Positions 35,602-48,000 of a stretch of 64,000 bases of DNA are shown here, piece after piece. This DNA is from Albifimbria verrucaria (taxonomy: Eukaryota > Ascomycota > Sordariomycetes > Hypocreales > Stachybotryaceae). The position numbers were made by a program, and so were the translations under genes. Location of the stretch: contig JAHREC010000018.1 of the NCBI GenBank assembly GCA_020081605.1, forward strand, positions 5,146,001-5,210,000, written 5' to 3'. The notes beneath the pieces were generated by a model. The model did not search any database. It had not been told where the DNA came from and was given only the letters and a program-made list of their open reading frames with translations. How positions within the stretch are numbered: position 1 is the first letter of the stretch; every line of letters begins with the position of its first letter.

Positions 35602-36685
35602 TCACTTCCTGAAGAGATTCGTCTGCGACCCAAAGAATGGGTTTGGTTGGAAATTCTTCTGGACGTGTGGATTGTCTTGCAGCTCACCATCGAACAAAGG
35701 CTGACCATTGTCCATAACGGGAGCAGCAACTTGAATCTCGCCCTGTAGATCTCGATAATGGACACCAATGGGAAGATCAGGAGCAACACGGACAGGAGTT
35801 GACCAAAGCTCCAGACTTTTTCTCCTTCGTCGCTCAGCTGGACCGAAGGCCTGCCGAAAGCCTGTGATAGCAGTATAATCCTGACAGCTGCACCCACGGC
35901 GATGGCAGCCATCAACCCCATGCCTATCAACTGAATTGTCCGGTAAAACTTTTTATTGCGACTGTGCAGGTACCAAGTTGCAAGACCAAATATGATGCAG
36001 TTGCCAGCAATGACGACTATCGTGCCAACATATGAAATCCCAGAATTCGACGGCGTGCCTCCGCCATCAACCTGCCATACACATGCGATCGGCAGCGTCC
36101 CTTTGTTCAGCCCTTTGGAGACGGCCTGCAGCACAAAGATGCCGGAAACAGACGAAAGAGCTAGATTGACGAACATGAGGGCCTGTCGCATCCACCGAAG
36201 TACCCAATCACGACGGTAGTCATGGACAAGAGCAAGCAGAGTCGCGTTGTGTGTTGCCATGGACAGTAAAGAGAGCATCCAGATTAGGAAGAAGTGGTAT
36301 GGAACAAGTGTGTTCATCTTAGCCAGGCCAACACCTTAAACGATTCTGGGTCAGCCACGCATCCTTTATTACCGTGGTTCATCGCCTACTTTGAATGCCG
36401 ATGCCTTGCAGAATCTGGGAGTCGCTGTAGCTATTAAGTAGTTTCCTTCTTATGGTCGAAGGTTTGCCTCGAAGTTCGCCGAACATGACACTTGCTGAGA
36501 GGATAAGAGCTAAGCAGGCAGTGACCATAAAGGACACCAAGATCTGAGGATGCCAAGCCGCTGGTTAGAACTCACTGGTTTCCATCCATCATTCGCGCAG
36601 TACTCACGCCTGTGCCAGCTACGCCTGCATCGCTGGGTGTTGTCTCAGGTGCGTTTGTACAACTAGCAGTGTCTGAGAGACTCAT
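35602..36685 (-). CDS. Multi-pass membrane protein of unknown function (fungal)
   Basis: Exons 36685-36608, 36543-36390, 36334-35602; introns of 64 and 55 bp with GT..AG ends and matching phases, about 321 residues. The short extracellular-type N-terminus (MSLSDTASCTNAPETTPSDA) is followed by about six hydrophobic helices: ILVSFMVTACLALILSASV; FFLIWMLSLLSMATH; LMFVNLALSSVSGIFVLQAV; VGTIVVIAGNCIIFGLATWY; LIGMGLMAAIAVGAAVRIIL; and FGQLLSVLLLIFPLVSIIEI. The tail has VAAPVMDNGQPLFDGELQ and NPFFGSQTNLFRK. One G is missing near 35742 (AGGGGCGAG expected). I recall the block LQGIGIQSVGLAKM from related fungal proteins, annotated only as hypothetical. Position in the cell unknown. Confidence 0.85.
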
Positions 36686-38706
36686 GATGGACTACTGACT
36701 ATTATGGATGTGTCTGTCCAACCCGTGGAAAGAGAGTAGGGCACAAAGGAGAAACTGGCGAGAATTGATGGCTGTCTCCCTTTTCATCTGGTTACTTGAA
36801 GTTCAAGTTTGCGAGCAGATGACGACGTTGGAACCACCGCATCAAGAAACAGGGTCCTGGGCTTTGGCGCCCATGAGTTGCCAAGCAATTTGTCAATGCA
36901 TTACATAGCGCGGGTATGTGGAACAAGAGCATTGATGACTGGATGGCCTCGGTCCAACTCACGGGGCTGTGCTGCCGATCATTGCAGCGTCAACAACCAC
37001 TCAAATTGAAACCACTGGCCACAAGTCTCCTCAACGGAGCGCTTGTTGCATCTCGGAACAGACCAAACTCGTCAAATTCACACCCGCCAGGTAAAGAACA
37101 ACGGAGTGAGAAGAGAAGGTTATCGTCTATAGGGTAAGGGGCCGCTAGAGGATTAAGCCACAACTCGGACGGAGAGGCTCGAAACATCGTCCAAGGGCAC
37201 TTTCCAGCCGTTACCCATGCCAACAGTCCACCATCGGGATTCCTACATCTTGCGGAACAATGCTGACAGGATGCTTGACAGTTAAATAATTTTGATCTCA
37301 ATACCCAGACCCAGAGCCGCTATTCTCCGTGCCTCACTCTGTCTGTGGGGTCACGATCAACCTGCAACGAGGCATGTTTCGGGAGTGTCGACAAAGCTAC
37401 TGAGGTGTCAAGTTCGGCACCGGACACGGTTGTGATGGACTGGTACCCTGAATATAACCAACATGGAACCCCAGCGCTTTTCTGCTCGAGGCTTCTAGAA
37501 CTACCAGGGGCAACCACTGACCCAATTTCGGATCCATGGTCCAAGCAGATGAGTCCTGAAGATCGCGTCAAAGACGACGTTAACTAATAAACGCAAGGAC
37601 GCAACCGCTGAATCGACAACCACAACTTCATAAGTCATCGCCGGGGCTGGTCGATTTGCTTTCTTTCTCCTGATTGAAGTTTTCCTCTCACCACTACCAG
37701 TGCGGCAGATCTGGTAAGGTACATGAACATAACCTGCACTCACGTACGGTTCCAAGTTGGGTAGCCCGCATTGGCAGATCACGATTCGACACAATTCGCC
37801 AGCATGTCGATCCGACAGCGTGTCACCAACTTCTCCGATGCTGGGACTACAGGCATATGGAGAACAAGTAACCACCGTCAAAACACGAACGGTGCTTCTA
37901 GACCCTGTATCTGTACCTTGCCCATGGCCACCTTAGGATGTAGGCGAGCCCGGGTCTGATTTCCGGGCGCATGCCTAAGTCTCATCATCCACGATTCATT
38001 AGCGGCTCCAGGTACTAGGGTAAGCACACGGATAGATCCCCGGCTACAGGGCTAGCCTTGGGTTGGCCTCTCCTATGGTTACCGCTCTGACCACTCTGGA
38101 TGTGGACAGCCCCATTTCCAGAAGCCGGGCCCAGATCCGCGGTTTGTCTCCCTTCCTTCCTGGACCCTTGGTTACCAACCCGTCCCCGGGAAGCCATATT
38201 ACGAGCCATCACAAGCAGGCACTCTCTTCGCGAGAGGGGCCGGTTACGTACCAGCTAGCCAATGATTTCATGATTCTCCCAGACGGTGCCAATCTTTTCC
38301 TCTATTCCATGCTCTCCGAGACCCGGCCAACCCAGCTACTCGGGTGCAAGCCTCGAGCACTCCTTTCTGACCGCTGCAAGTATGCTGTATCAGACGCGTG
38401 CTTGTTCCGACCCTAGTCATGTCATGTCATCACTCCTGCAAGTCTCGTCCTGGACCCTTCGTTGCGAGGAAATGAGCGCTTGTAGCAAGGGTCGAGTGTC
38501 CATGTTTGACTCCGTGCCATTATATAGTCCAGACTTCACCTTCTTTACCAGCCAATCCTGGTCAACGTTGTTCACTACTTTTACCCAGTTATCATAGCAC
38601 TCGTGACGATGATTGTCCTACACAGAATGACTGGCCTCCCGGAGCCAAAAATTATAGGCACACCACAATCAGCCACAAAGCGTCTCGTCCCATCAACAAT
38701 CGTGCT
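36686..38706. other. Intergenic region, no supported gene
   Basis: About 2 kb between divergent genes. Short overlapping frames on both strands without domain signatures. Confidence 0.4.
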
Positions 38707-39296
38707 ATGACGGTGTCCAGCTTAGCCAACACACCGCCGGTTGTGCCATCATTAATCGAGCGCCTGCCGGTCGAGATCCAGCAAATGATTTTTTCACTCC
38801 TAGATTACCAAGCCTTAATCCACTTATCCACCATGAATCGGTTTTTCCAAAGACGCATCGATCCTCAGGTTATGGCTGACCCCTGGATAAGATCGCATTT
38901 GTGGTGCGGGCGGTCAAAGATTTTCCTCAACACAGGCCTACCGAGAGAGGCCACGAATATCGACCTGGGAACTTCGAGTGCTATGTGTGCTTCCGAGTGC
39001 GCTCGCCTGATTACTTTGACATGTTCCAACCAGCCTCAATCTTTGTCGACAAACACGGTCAGATTGTGCGGGATCGGAACCCTTCTAATGGTATAAACCG
39101 AGAAATTATGCTGCGACGTTTTTGTATTAGCTGTGGAGTCAAGGAAGGGATTCACGCACCGTTTGACTGCCTGGTTACTAGGACCGGTCGTGACCTTTGG
39201 GTGTGCAAATGCCATAAGATCTGGTCAAAACCGGAGTACTTGAGGTGTCCAGATTGCAAAGGAGACTGTCCGCTTCGACCGCGCAAAAAGGCTTGA
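38707..39296 (+). CDS. F-box protein with C-terminal cysteine-rich region
   Basis: Substrate-adaptor candidate for an SCF ubiquitin ligase. About 196 residues, intronless. The F-box lies near the N-terminus: SLIERLPVEIQQMIFSLLDY then QALIHLSTMNRFF (about residues 13-47). Downstream are cysteine pairs that could bind zinc: ECYVCFRVRSPDYF, RRFCISCGVKEG, and WVCKCHKIW..LRCPDCKGDC. One G is missing near 38885 (CCTGGGATAAG expected), which moves the frame from DPW to DKIAFVVRAVKDFP. The start chosen, MTVSSLANTPP, is the last ATG before the F-box; an upstream in-frame ATG at 38506 exists but adds protein-unlike sequence. Target unknown. Confidence 0.8.
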
Positions 39297-40037
39297 TTGG
39301 AGAGATCGGCTGAGCTTTAAGAAGGACTGTCGGCGAGCACATACCTGCTGGCCGCCTCGAAGCATCTCGTTAGCATTATCGATCGGTAACATTTGTATAC
39401 GGAAGGTCGTTGATTGGCTTCATCTTGAACCATCGCACGTACTTACAGAAGTCATTCCTGGCCCAATTTGACATACAGGTGGCACGAAATGCTTTCTCAT
39501 CTATTAGTGATGAGACCTGAGACGGAGGAACGAGGGCTTATGACTGCAATGGCAAGCGTAGCATGGCCCAGATTAGTTCCTCAAACCAAAACCAGTGTTT
39601 GCTTTTGTATATTAGCGAGATGACAAGTTTATACCCATTGTACTGTTTTGAATGGTGCCTAGCAAGCAGATGATGCCCTATGTTACACAAACCAGATAAC
39701 GAAGCCGTAACAATAAGTCGTGGAAAGCTGTTTCCAGACCTGGCCAGCTTGTTCTCCTCTCTGTACAAGGAGTATGGGGCTCAGTATGTTACTGTTACGA
39801 CATTCTACAAAGTTTCTATGTATGCATCGCCAGTTGACTCGCTTAGCAACCTTGAGCGGGCACGTCAACCGAGATATGGTTTCGCCTACCATTCCACCTC
39901 AAACAACCCTTTGCTCCAATCTTTCTCCTCGGTTACTCCAGCCTCCTTCGTGCCTAATCACCAGACCCTTCTATCAACATTCGCCTACGAAATATACTCA
40001 CTTATCAACTTCTTTTCAGCAAGCAAGAACGCCCACT
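39297..40037. other. Intergenic region before the last gene cluster
   Basis: About 740 bp, probably the 3' UTR of the F-box gene and upstream DNA of the next unit. Overlapping frames of 130-200 codons are open on the plus strand from 39680, but their composition is not protein-like until about 40038. Confidence 0.35.
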
Positions 40038-40586
40038 ATGGATACAGTTTCCGCCCTCGTTCACCCATTCTCAGTATACTCTAGGAAAACAAATAAAAAC
40101 GCAAGCTTAGAAGACTCCTCGCCGAACTTGGGGCCATATATGTATGAACGGCGACCAATTATTACGGATAGCGATCGGACAAGACTAACTGGAACAAAAA
40201 CAAGGGCTTTCTCTATGAATCTCATAGAGGCGTTGGATCTCCAGTCCACCACTGGTTGGTATATGTCTGATACGTCCTCACACGGTAGCTCAAGGCCAAG
40301 GGATAAAGTATCGGACAACCATGAGCGCACAAAGTGAGTTGCAATAAATTAGACTTTTACTCGACTACTACTTACAATATACAGCCTACCTCATTATGCA
40401 AACAGCCTTGAAAACCATTTCGACCGTCGGCCAGATACACCCAAAACTTCGACTTTGAGTCGACTCAACATCATGGCTCTTAGTGAGAGGTTCGATGTGG
40501 TGCAGAGTCGTACGATCCTTTCATTGCGGCCAAGGCCTCCTGTGGCATCCATAACGAGACAGGGGCTTACCTACTGCTCTCTGTAA
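40038..40586 (+). CDS. Candidate spliced coding region of unknown function, possibly the N-terminus of the SET protein
   Basis: The ATG at 40038 opens MDTVSALVHPFSVYSRK. A GTGAGT donor after 40333 and an ACAG acceptor at 40384 (51-bp intron with an ACTCGACTAC branch-like stretch) join it in frame to NLPHYANSLENHFDRRPDTP, KTSTLSRLNIMALSERFDVV and RPRPPVASITRQG, ending at a TAA at 40584. The product is polar and Ser/Arg-rich with no domain I recognise. The frame closes about 15 codons into the region from which the SET-domain frame is open (from 40555). If the GGGG at 40562-40565 has lost two G, the two would form a single protein. Otherwise it is a separate small gene or chance. Confidence 0.4.
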
Positions 40587-41191
40587 AGCAGCTTCAATCC
40601 AGCCATTCCGAAACGACTCTTTCCATATATCCAAGTCTGGGATCGCTGGATGGGGAGCTTGGGCGGCAAAAGATTTGAGGAGAGGTGAAATTATCCTCCA
40701 AGAGCTCCCCATCCTGAAGGCAAGCCCAGTGACCCTATACGAAGAATTCAGCCAACTAGACGCAAACGCTAAGGGCATCATTTTAAAACTGCATGCGAAT
40801 GAACTACTCAAGCCGGGAACCCCCAAATTCAAGCCATCTGGACAACGAACTGGTAAGTACATCTCGGGGACATGTGATGCTGTCAACGATACTAAAACGG
40901 AATAGTTTTGCCATAAGCTCTGAGCAATCGGGATTATTTCCCATCGCAGCCAGGTTTAATCATGCGTGTCACCCCATGAATAACATCGAATATACGTTCA
41001 GGTCAGAAATTGGTTGCCTGGTCTTGAGGGTGCGGACTGGCCATATCGAAGCCGGACAAGAGCTAACAATCTCATACGGAACTCATTTAACACCAAGTAT
41101 GCTATATAACTACTATGGGTTCCGGTGTGCTTGTGGAGCATGTACAGGTTTAAGTAATAAAGACATATGGGAAGCGAATAACATCTGGTGA
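40555..41191 (+). CDS. SET-domain protein (5' end unresolved)
   Basis: Likely lysine methyltransferase of the small fungal SET group. The open frame from 40555 enters the domain at SKSGIAGWGAWAAKDLRRGE, then IILQELPIL and an insert (SQLDANAKGIILKLHANELL). After the intron 40853-40905 (GTAAGT..ATAG) come RFNHACHPMNNIEY (NHxCxPN-like, with Met before Asn), ELTISYG and the post-SET cysteines CACGAC. One T is missing at the exon junction (40906, TTTTT expected, giving RTVFAISSEQ). No start codon precedes the domain in frame, so the N-terminus must come from an upstream exon or through a frame break. The stop lies about 25 bp before the AT-rich block begins. Substrate unknown; enzymatic activity is inferred from the motifs only. 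Confidence 0.7.
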
Positions 41192-41767
41192 TAGTAAACA
41201 TAGGGAATAAAAATAGTAGTACCGCCTATGGGGGCGATAACTATAAAACTGAAGAATTAATGCATCTTTGATTATTTAACTTTTATCTCTCTTTTTAAAT
41301 ATTTATATAGATTACTAATAAAAAGTATATATTATATTAATATAGATATTTAAGTATATTTTATTTATAATATATTATTATTTAAATTAAATATAAATCT
41401 TTATAATAATTTAATATATATATTTTATATAAAATTATTATTATATATATATTCTATATATAATATCTTTATAATATATAAATTTAAAAATAATACTTAA
41501 ATTTTATTTAAATATTTTTCTTAATAAAGTATTATATAAAAACTTATAATAATTATAATTATATTATATTATAAATATAAAATTAAGAAAGAATTTAATA
41601 AATTATTTTTAAAGATATTATAAAGCTTATTTTTAATTTAAAATAATAATATAAAGTTATTATTAATTAATTAATTAAATTATTCTTATAAAAATTAATT
41701 AAAGATATTTTAATAACTTATATTATTAATAATTAATAATAGTAAATAATAATTAAATAGTAATTAT

Positions 41768-41978
41768 TACGGCAATTGCCACACAGGGAGAGTCAGGCAG
41801 AGGCGGCACGAGATATATTCCAAGGTAGCTATGCCTATCTTCCGAGACTAAAGCTTACAGGCTCAGGGCTTCGCCCGTGAGCCTCTAAGCTAACTCTAGG
41901 AAGCGCTAAGATTATGTGACCTGCTCTGCAGGTTACGTACCCTATAGTATAGGGTAGGTTGTTTTACTTCGTAACAAT
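41768..41978. repeat. GC-rich island with small hairpins inside the AT-rich block
   Basis: About 200 bp of ordinary composition starting TTACGGCAATTGCC and ending TTTTACTTCGTAAC. It contains several perfect short palindromes: GGCTCAGGGCTTCGCCCGTGAGCC-like (about 41868-41891), GACCTGCTCTGCAGGT and CCCTATAGTATAGGG. No coding potential. TTACG/CGTAA at the edges may be short terminal inverted repeats of a small non-autonomous element inserted after RIP; this is inference. Confidence 0.5.
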
Positions 41979-42780
41979 AATTAAATTAAAATAAATATAT
42001 TAAAAAATAATATTTTATTTATTTATAGTTTTAAATTAAGTTTCTAAAATATAATTAATTAATAAAAAAGCTAAATTAATTAATTTATAATAATATAAAA
42101 TATTAATATATAAATATTATATTATTATTAGAGTATTTAAATTAAGAGAATTAAGATTTATATATAATTTTTCTCCCTTTATTACCTTAAAGATAAATCT
42201 ATTTAAAGGTTATTTATTATTATTTATAAGCTTAAGTATTAATCTATATTATATTTACTCTTATTTTTATTTTATTCTATATTATTACTAGAATTATATA
42301 ATATAAAAGGATTTAAATTATTTATATAAATATATAAAAATACTTATAATATCTTTAATAATAATAAATTTAAAAGATTTAAAAATATAGAATTTAAATT
42401 ATAAATTAATTTTATTATAATAATATATATATATTTATTTTATATATATTTAATTATAAAGTATATTATAATTTCACTTTAATAAAAATTATCTTAAGTT
42501 TAAATAATATATTAAATATAATAAATAATAAGAATATAATAATTTATTATATTATTTTAAGTTCTTTAAATACTTTAGATTAAATAAAATTATATTATAT
42601 TTTAAAATATTCTTTAATATTAATTTAATTCATAATTAATTATAAATAATCTAGAATTATAGCTTTATTTTTTATTTCATATATATAATTTTAATATTAA
42701 AAATAGTTAATATTTAATAATAATATTAAATTTTCTTTAAAAAATTAATAATATAAAAGCTTATATATAAAAACTATTTT

Positions 42781-42895
42781 GTCACATGGATCCGGATGGA
42801 TCGGTTTAGATGTGTAAGGTTCAAGTTGTCTCTATTACGTTTATGCCCGAAGGCCTCTCTATGTATGTATCCCCTGCGATACATATCTACATACG
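42781..42895 (+). repeat. Repeat family R1, intact copy
   Basis: About 115 bp of balanced sequence beginning GTCACATGGATCCGGATGGA and running to CGATACATATCTACATACG. Two other copies in the window align along its length with transition changes, so this is the reference copy of a dispersed repeat. No coding potential. Confidence 0.8.
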
Positions 42896-43114
42896 ATATA
42901 TATATGTATTATATTTTATAAATTAAAAATATTTAATATTCTTAAATATTAATCTTTATATTAAGATTCTTTAGTAATTATATATTCTTATTTTATATTA
43001 ACTTTAAATATAAATATAAGAGTTTTTATTAAATTTTTATATAAAGAATATTTAAATAAATAATTAATATTTTATAAATCTTATTTAAAATAATTCTTAT
43101 TAATTATATTAAAT

Positions 43115-43180
43115 AATAATATATTAAATAATAATATATTAAATAATACTATATTAAATAATAATATATTAAACTTAATA
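43115..43180. repeat. Short AT minisatellite
   Basis: Four near-identical units of AATAATAATATATTA, 16-17 bp period. Confidence 0.7.
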
Positions 43181-43304
43181 TAGTTAGGTTTTCTTATAAA
43201 TAATTAGTAAAAAATAAATATAAATATAAATATAAATAAAAAATAAAAAATAAAAAAATAAATATAAATAATAATAATAATAATAAAAAGCTTTTAATAT
43301 TTTA

Positions 43305-43560
43305 ATTAAAGTAGAAATCTTTAATCTACTTACTCTGGTATAATATAAATAAAGTATAAAGATAAAAATTAAATAATTAAAAAAATAAAGAGTTAAAATT
43401 TTAAAATATAAAAGTTATTAAACTTAGCTTCTAAAGGTATAGCTATAATAGTTCTTATATAAAGATTAAATTAATATAAATAAATAAATATTTTCTATAT
43501 AAATAAAACTTAGCTATATATTAATTATATACCTTAATAATAATATAAAGAGAGATAAAT
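43305..43560 (+). repeat. RIP-mutated copy of the LTR-like repeat R2
   Basis: GTAGAAATCTTTAATCTACT and the following bases match the intact copy at 52326 (GTAGAAAATCTTCAACCTAC) in the same orientation, and the match continues through TTATATAAAGAT. The differences are mostly C-to-T and G-to-A. Confidence 0.65.
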
Positions 43561-43946
43561 AATATTAATTAATTAAGAGGCTAGGGTTCTTTAAATAAAT
43601 TCTATATTAATTATCCATTAATACTTAGCTTTATTTTATTATAAAAATAATAAATAATTATTTATTTATAGTAAATATAGAGTTAGTCTCTATATAATAT
43701 ATAATAAAAATCATTTTTATATATTATATAGTTTTAAATAATATTTAAATATATTAAAATTAATAAATATATAATAAAAAGGGTTTTAAAGAGTTTTTAT
43801 TATAATATTATTAGTTTTTATAATATTAAGGATATTATAATATACTTATTAACTATTAGAATAATTAAATTATATTAAATATATAAATAATATATAGAGA
43901 TATATTAAATAATATAATATAAGTATAGTATTAATATTGATTTAAT

Positions 43947-44062
43947 TTATATAAATCTAGATAGATTAGTTTAAATATATAAAGTTTAAGGTATCTTTAT
44001 TATATTTATATCTAAAAGCCTCTATATATATATCCCTTATAATATATAGCTAAATATAATAT
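43947..44062 (+). repeat. Repeat family R1, RIP-mutated copy
   Basis: Aligns with 42781-42895 in the same orientation: for example GGATCGGTTTAGATGTGTAA becomes AGATTAGTTTAAATATATAA, and GCCCGAAGGCCTCTC becomes ATCTAAAAGCCTCTA. Changes are almost all transitions toward A/T. Confidence 0.8.
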
Positions 44063-44984
44063 ATATATATATAAATTACCCCTATAAAAAAAACCCCTTA
44101 TTATTAGGGTATATAATAAAATAATAAGATTATTTATTATTCTTTATTATATTATTTAGTATTTATATTTATATTTATTTTATTTATTTTTATTATTTTA
44201 AATAGACTTATTAATATTTATATTTAATACTAAAAATTCTTATATAATATAATTTTATTCTTAATTAATTTATATTATTATATATTTAATAAATAAATTC
44301 TTATTAATATACTCTATATAATATAATATTTATTAATATGAATTTCTTATTATAATTAATTTTAAAATATTATACTTTTAAATTTTATTTCTATATTTAA
44401 TTCAAAATTACAAATATTATAAATTAATAATAATTTAAAAGTATATTATATTATATATATATATATATAAATTATTTTATTTGTTATATTAATATAATAT
44501 TATTTTTATATTTAATTAATTTATATAGTTTAAATTTAGGGAATTATAAATATAAAATAATTTATATTATTTAAATTTATTATTTAATCTCTTTTTAATT
44601 AATTAATGTTTTTAATTATATAATTATATATTATTAATAATAAGAATTATAATAAATCTAAGGATTAGGATTTTTATTAATTATACATTCTTGATTTTAA
44701 TATTATTCTATTTTAAATATAATATTATTATATATAATATTTAATAAATTAATCTTTAAGGATAATTAAATATTATTAATATACAAAGTAAATTTTTATA
44801 ATATTTATTAATAAAAGCTTAATTATTTTAATATAATTTTAAATTAAAAAGGTATTTAATTAATAAATATTAGATTATAAATACTTAATCTTAAGTTATT
44901 AAATAATAATAATAATTATTTCTTTATTTATTATTTTAAAAATATTTATTAATATTAATATTAGAATAAATATTTAATATTAAT

Positions 44985-45062
44985 ATAATATAAATAGTTA
45001 ATATTAATATAATATAGATATTCAATATTAATATAATATAAATATTTAATATTAATTTTTAA
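44985..45062. repeat. Short AT tandem repeat
   Basis: Three to four imperfect units of TTAATATTAATATAATATA with a period in the low twenties. Confidence 0.55.
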
Positions 45063-48000
45063 TATTAATATTATTTTTAAGCTCGTATATTTATAATAAT
45101 AAAGATTTATATTATATTTATTATTTATATAATATCCTTAATATATACTCTATATTATTTAATTAATTTATTTTACAAAATTATAATAAATATAGATATT
45201 ATATTTATTTTTTATATTAAATATAGAATATTATAATATATTTTAATTAAATATTCTAGTATATATATATACCTATTATTTTTTATTTCTTATTTCTTAT
45301 TATATTAAAAAATAAATCTTTTATTAATATTACTAATTTTTTTAATTTTTATAATTTTATAATTTTTTTTATTAAATAGATTAAATGAATTAACTAAATT
45401 TAAATTTAATATAATATTTAATATATATATATATTTAAAATAATTATTAATAATAATAAAATAATTTAATTATTATTATATTTATATTATTTCTACTAAG
45501 TTTATAGGTTATTATTATATTAATAAATATAAATATATACATTTATATATTTAAATTAATTATTATTATATTTATAATAATATTAATTATTATTATTATT
45601 ATATTATTAATTATTATTATTATTATATTATTCTTTATTAGTATTATAATATTTAAAATAATTATTATTATACTTGAATAAATGATTATAATATATATAA
45701 TAATTATTAATAAGTATATATAAAAGATTATTAATAATTCTATTTTATTTATTATTAAGCTTTTATAAATATTTAAAGTAATTATATTAAAGATACTTTA
45801 GAATATTCTCTTTTTAAATAATTATATAAACTTTATTAGTATTAATTTAATAATATAATATATTTAGTATATAAAATTAAAGAATTAAAAATCTTTTTAT
45901 TAATATTTTTTATATTATAATAAAGATTTACTCTATACCTATTATTATTTTAATATTTACCTACTACTTTTATAATTAATATCGCTTAATATATAATATT
46001 AATATTATTATAAGGATAATATTAAAAATTGTAATATATATATAGAATATATATATTATTTTTATTTTCTATTCTTATTTATTATTCTTATTATAATTAA
46101 TACTCTATAATTTAGGTTCTATATACTTAAAAATAAAAGCTATTTTTAATTAATCTTTTCCTTTATATAAGGCTATATTTAGTTTTATAAATAATAATAT
46201 TAAATAATTAGGTATTAGCTTAGTTATTTATTTAAAAAACTATATATATTAAGCTTAAAATATATTATTATTTAATATAATAAAAGTAGACTATTTTAAT
46301 AAAATATCAATAAAGGATTAAATAATAATAAAAGGCTATTATTAATTATTTATATTAATAAATATAAAAGATTATAATATAATAAAGTAATTATTCTTAA
46401 ATAACTTTTTTAAATATATTCTAAATAATAAATTATATAATAAATTAATATTAAAATAATACTTATGAATAATTATATTATTAATATATTTATTATATTA
46501 ATAAGATATTATAAAAGGAATTATAAAATAATAACATATTATTTTTTAACTCTTAAAGATTAATCTTAGCTTAAATTAAATTCTATAATATTTATATACT
46601 AAAGATAATAAGAATATTTATAATATTATTAAAATTAATATTAATAATTTTTTATAATAATATAATTTAAGTAATTATTTAATGAAATATTAATTTAATA
46701 TTTATTTAATTAATTTTATATATTTAATAATATTAAAATTATATAGTTTTATAAATTAATTAATATAAAAAATAGCTTTTTTAAGAAAATTATATAAATA
46801 ATAAGAATTTAATTTTTATAGAAATATTTTAATATAAAATTTTATAATAATATATATAAAATAAATTATTATAATATATTAATAATTGATATATATAATA
46901 TAATATTTATTAAAAAAATCTTTTATATAATTACTATATTTATTAATATAAAAATTAAAATATACTATATATAAATAAATATTTAAATAATTATATTTTT
47001 AAAATAATTTCAAATTAAATTATTAAATATTAAAATAATTAATTATAATCTTAATTCTTTAAGGGTATTAAAATTAAATTAAATACTATAAAGAATCTAT
47101 TTTATTTTTTAATATTAATATATTAATAAGAATATCCTTATAAATTATAAAGGATTTTTTCTTAAAATAATATAAAATTATATAATTAATAAAATTATTT
47201 ATACTTTAAGCTTTAAGGTATTTTTTAATACTTAAAATTAATTTATTAATAATTATATTAAAAAGTTATTTAAATAATATTTTAAGGATTATATAAAAAC
47301 CTATAATAATTATAAATAATTAAAAATATATAATAAAAATATATATCTAATTATAAAAATAAATATTTATTATTTAATTATTTTATATTATAATAAGAAA
47401 ATATATAATAATTAATATTATTAATCTTAATATAACTTTTAAGAAACTTTAAATATTTTAAAAAGCTAGGATATAATAATTAAATTTAATAAAATTATAA
47501 TAATAAATAAAATATTAATCTTTTTATTAAATATTTTATATATATTTATTTATTATAAGATTCTATTTTTTATATTTAAATCTATTTAAAAAAATATAAT
47601 CTTTATTAAAAGACTTAAGTATATATTCTATATAATCAAAAAAATAATAAGAATTATTCTTTTATAAGATTATAATTATTTATAAATTATTTTATTAATA
47701 TTATTTTATAGCTTTTTATTAAAATAAAAATCTATTTTTTTATATCTAATTAATTATTATTAATATTAAAAGAAAAGTGATAGATATACTATAATATTTT
47801 ATTAAGTATATTATAATAGATATATATATTATAAATTAATAATAAAAGCCCCTTATCTATAATAAAGTCCACTATTATTCTTTATATATTTTATTAATAT
47901 ATAAAGATATTTATTTTATTCTATATACTAAAATATATTATTAAAATTTATATATAGTTTATATTAAATTAATATTATTATATTTAAGTTTCTTAATAAT

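Noticed and set aside
39680..40084. Open frames of 134 and 205 codons overlapping on the plus strand
   Set aside because: The 5' parts look unlike protein; only the segment from 40038 joins a plausible downstream exon, and that is reported separately at low confidence.
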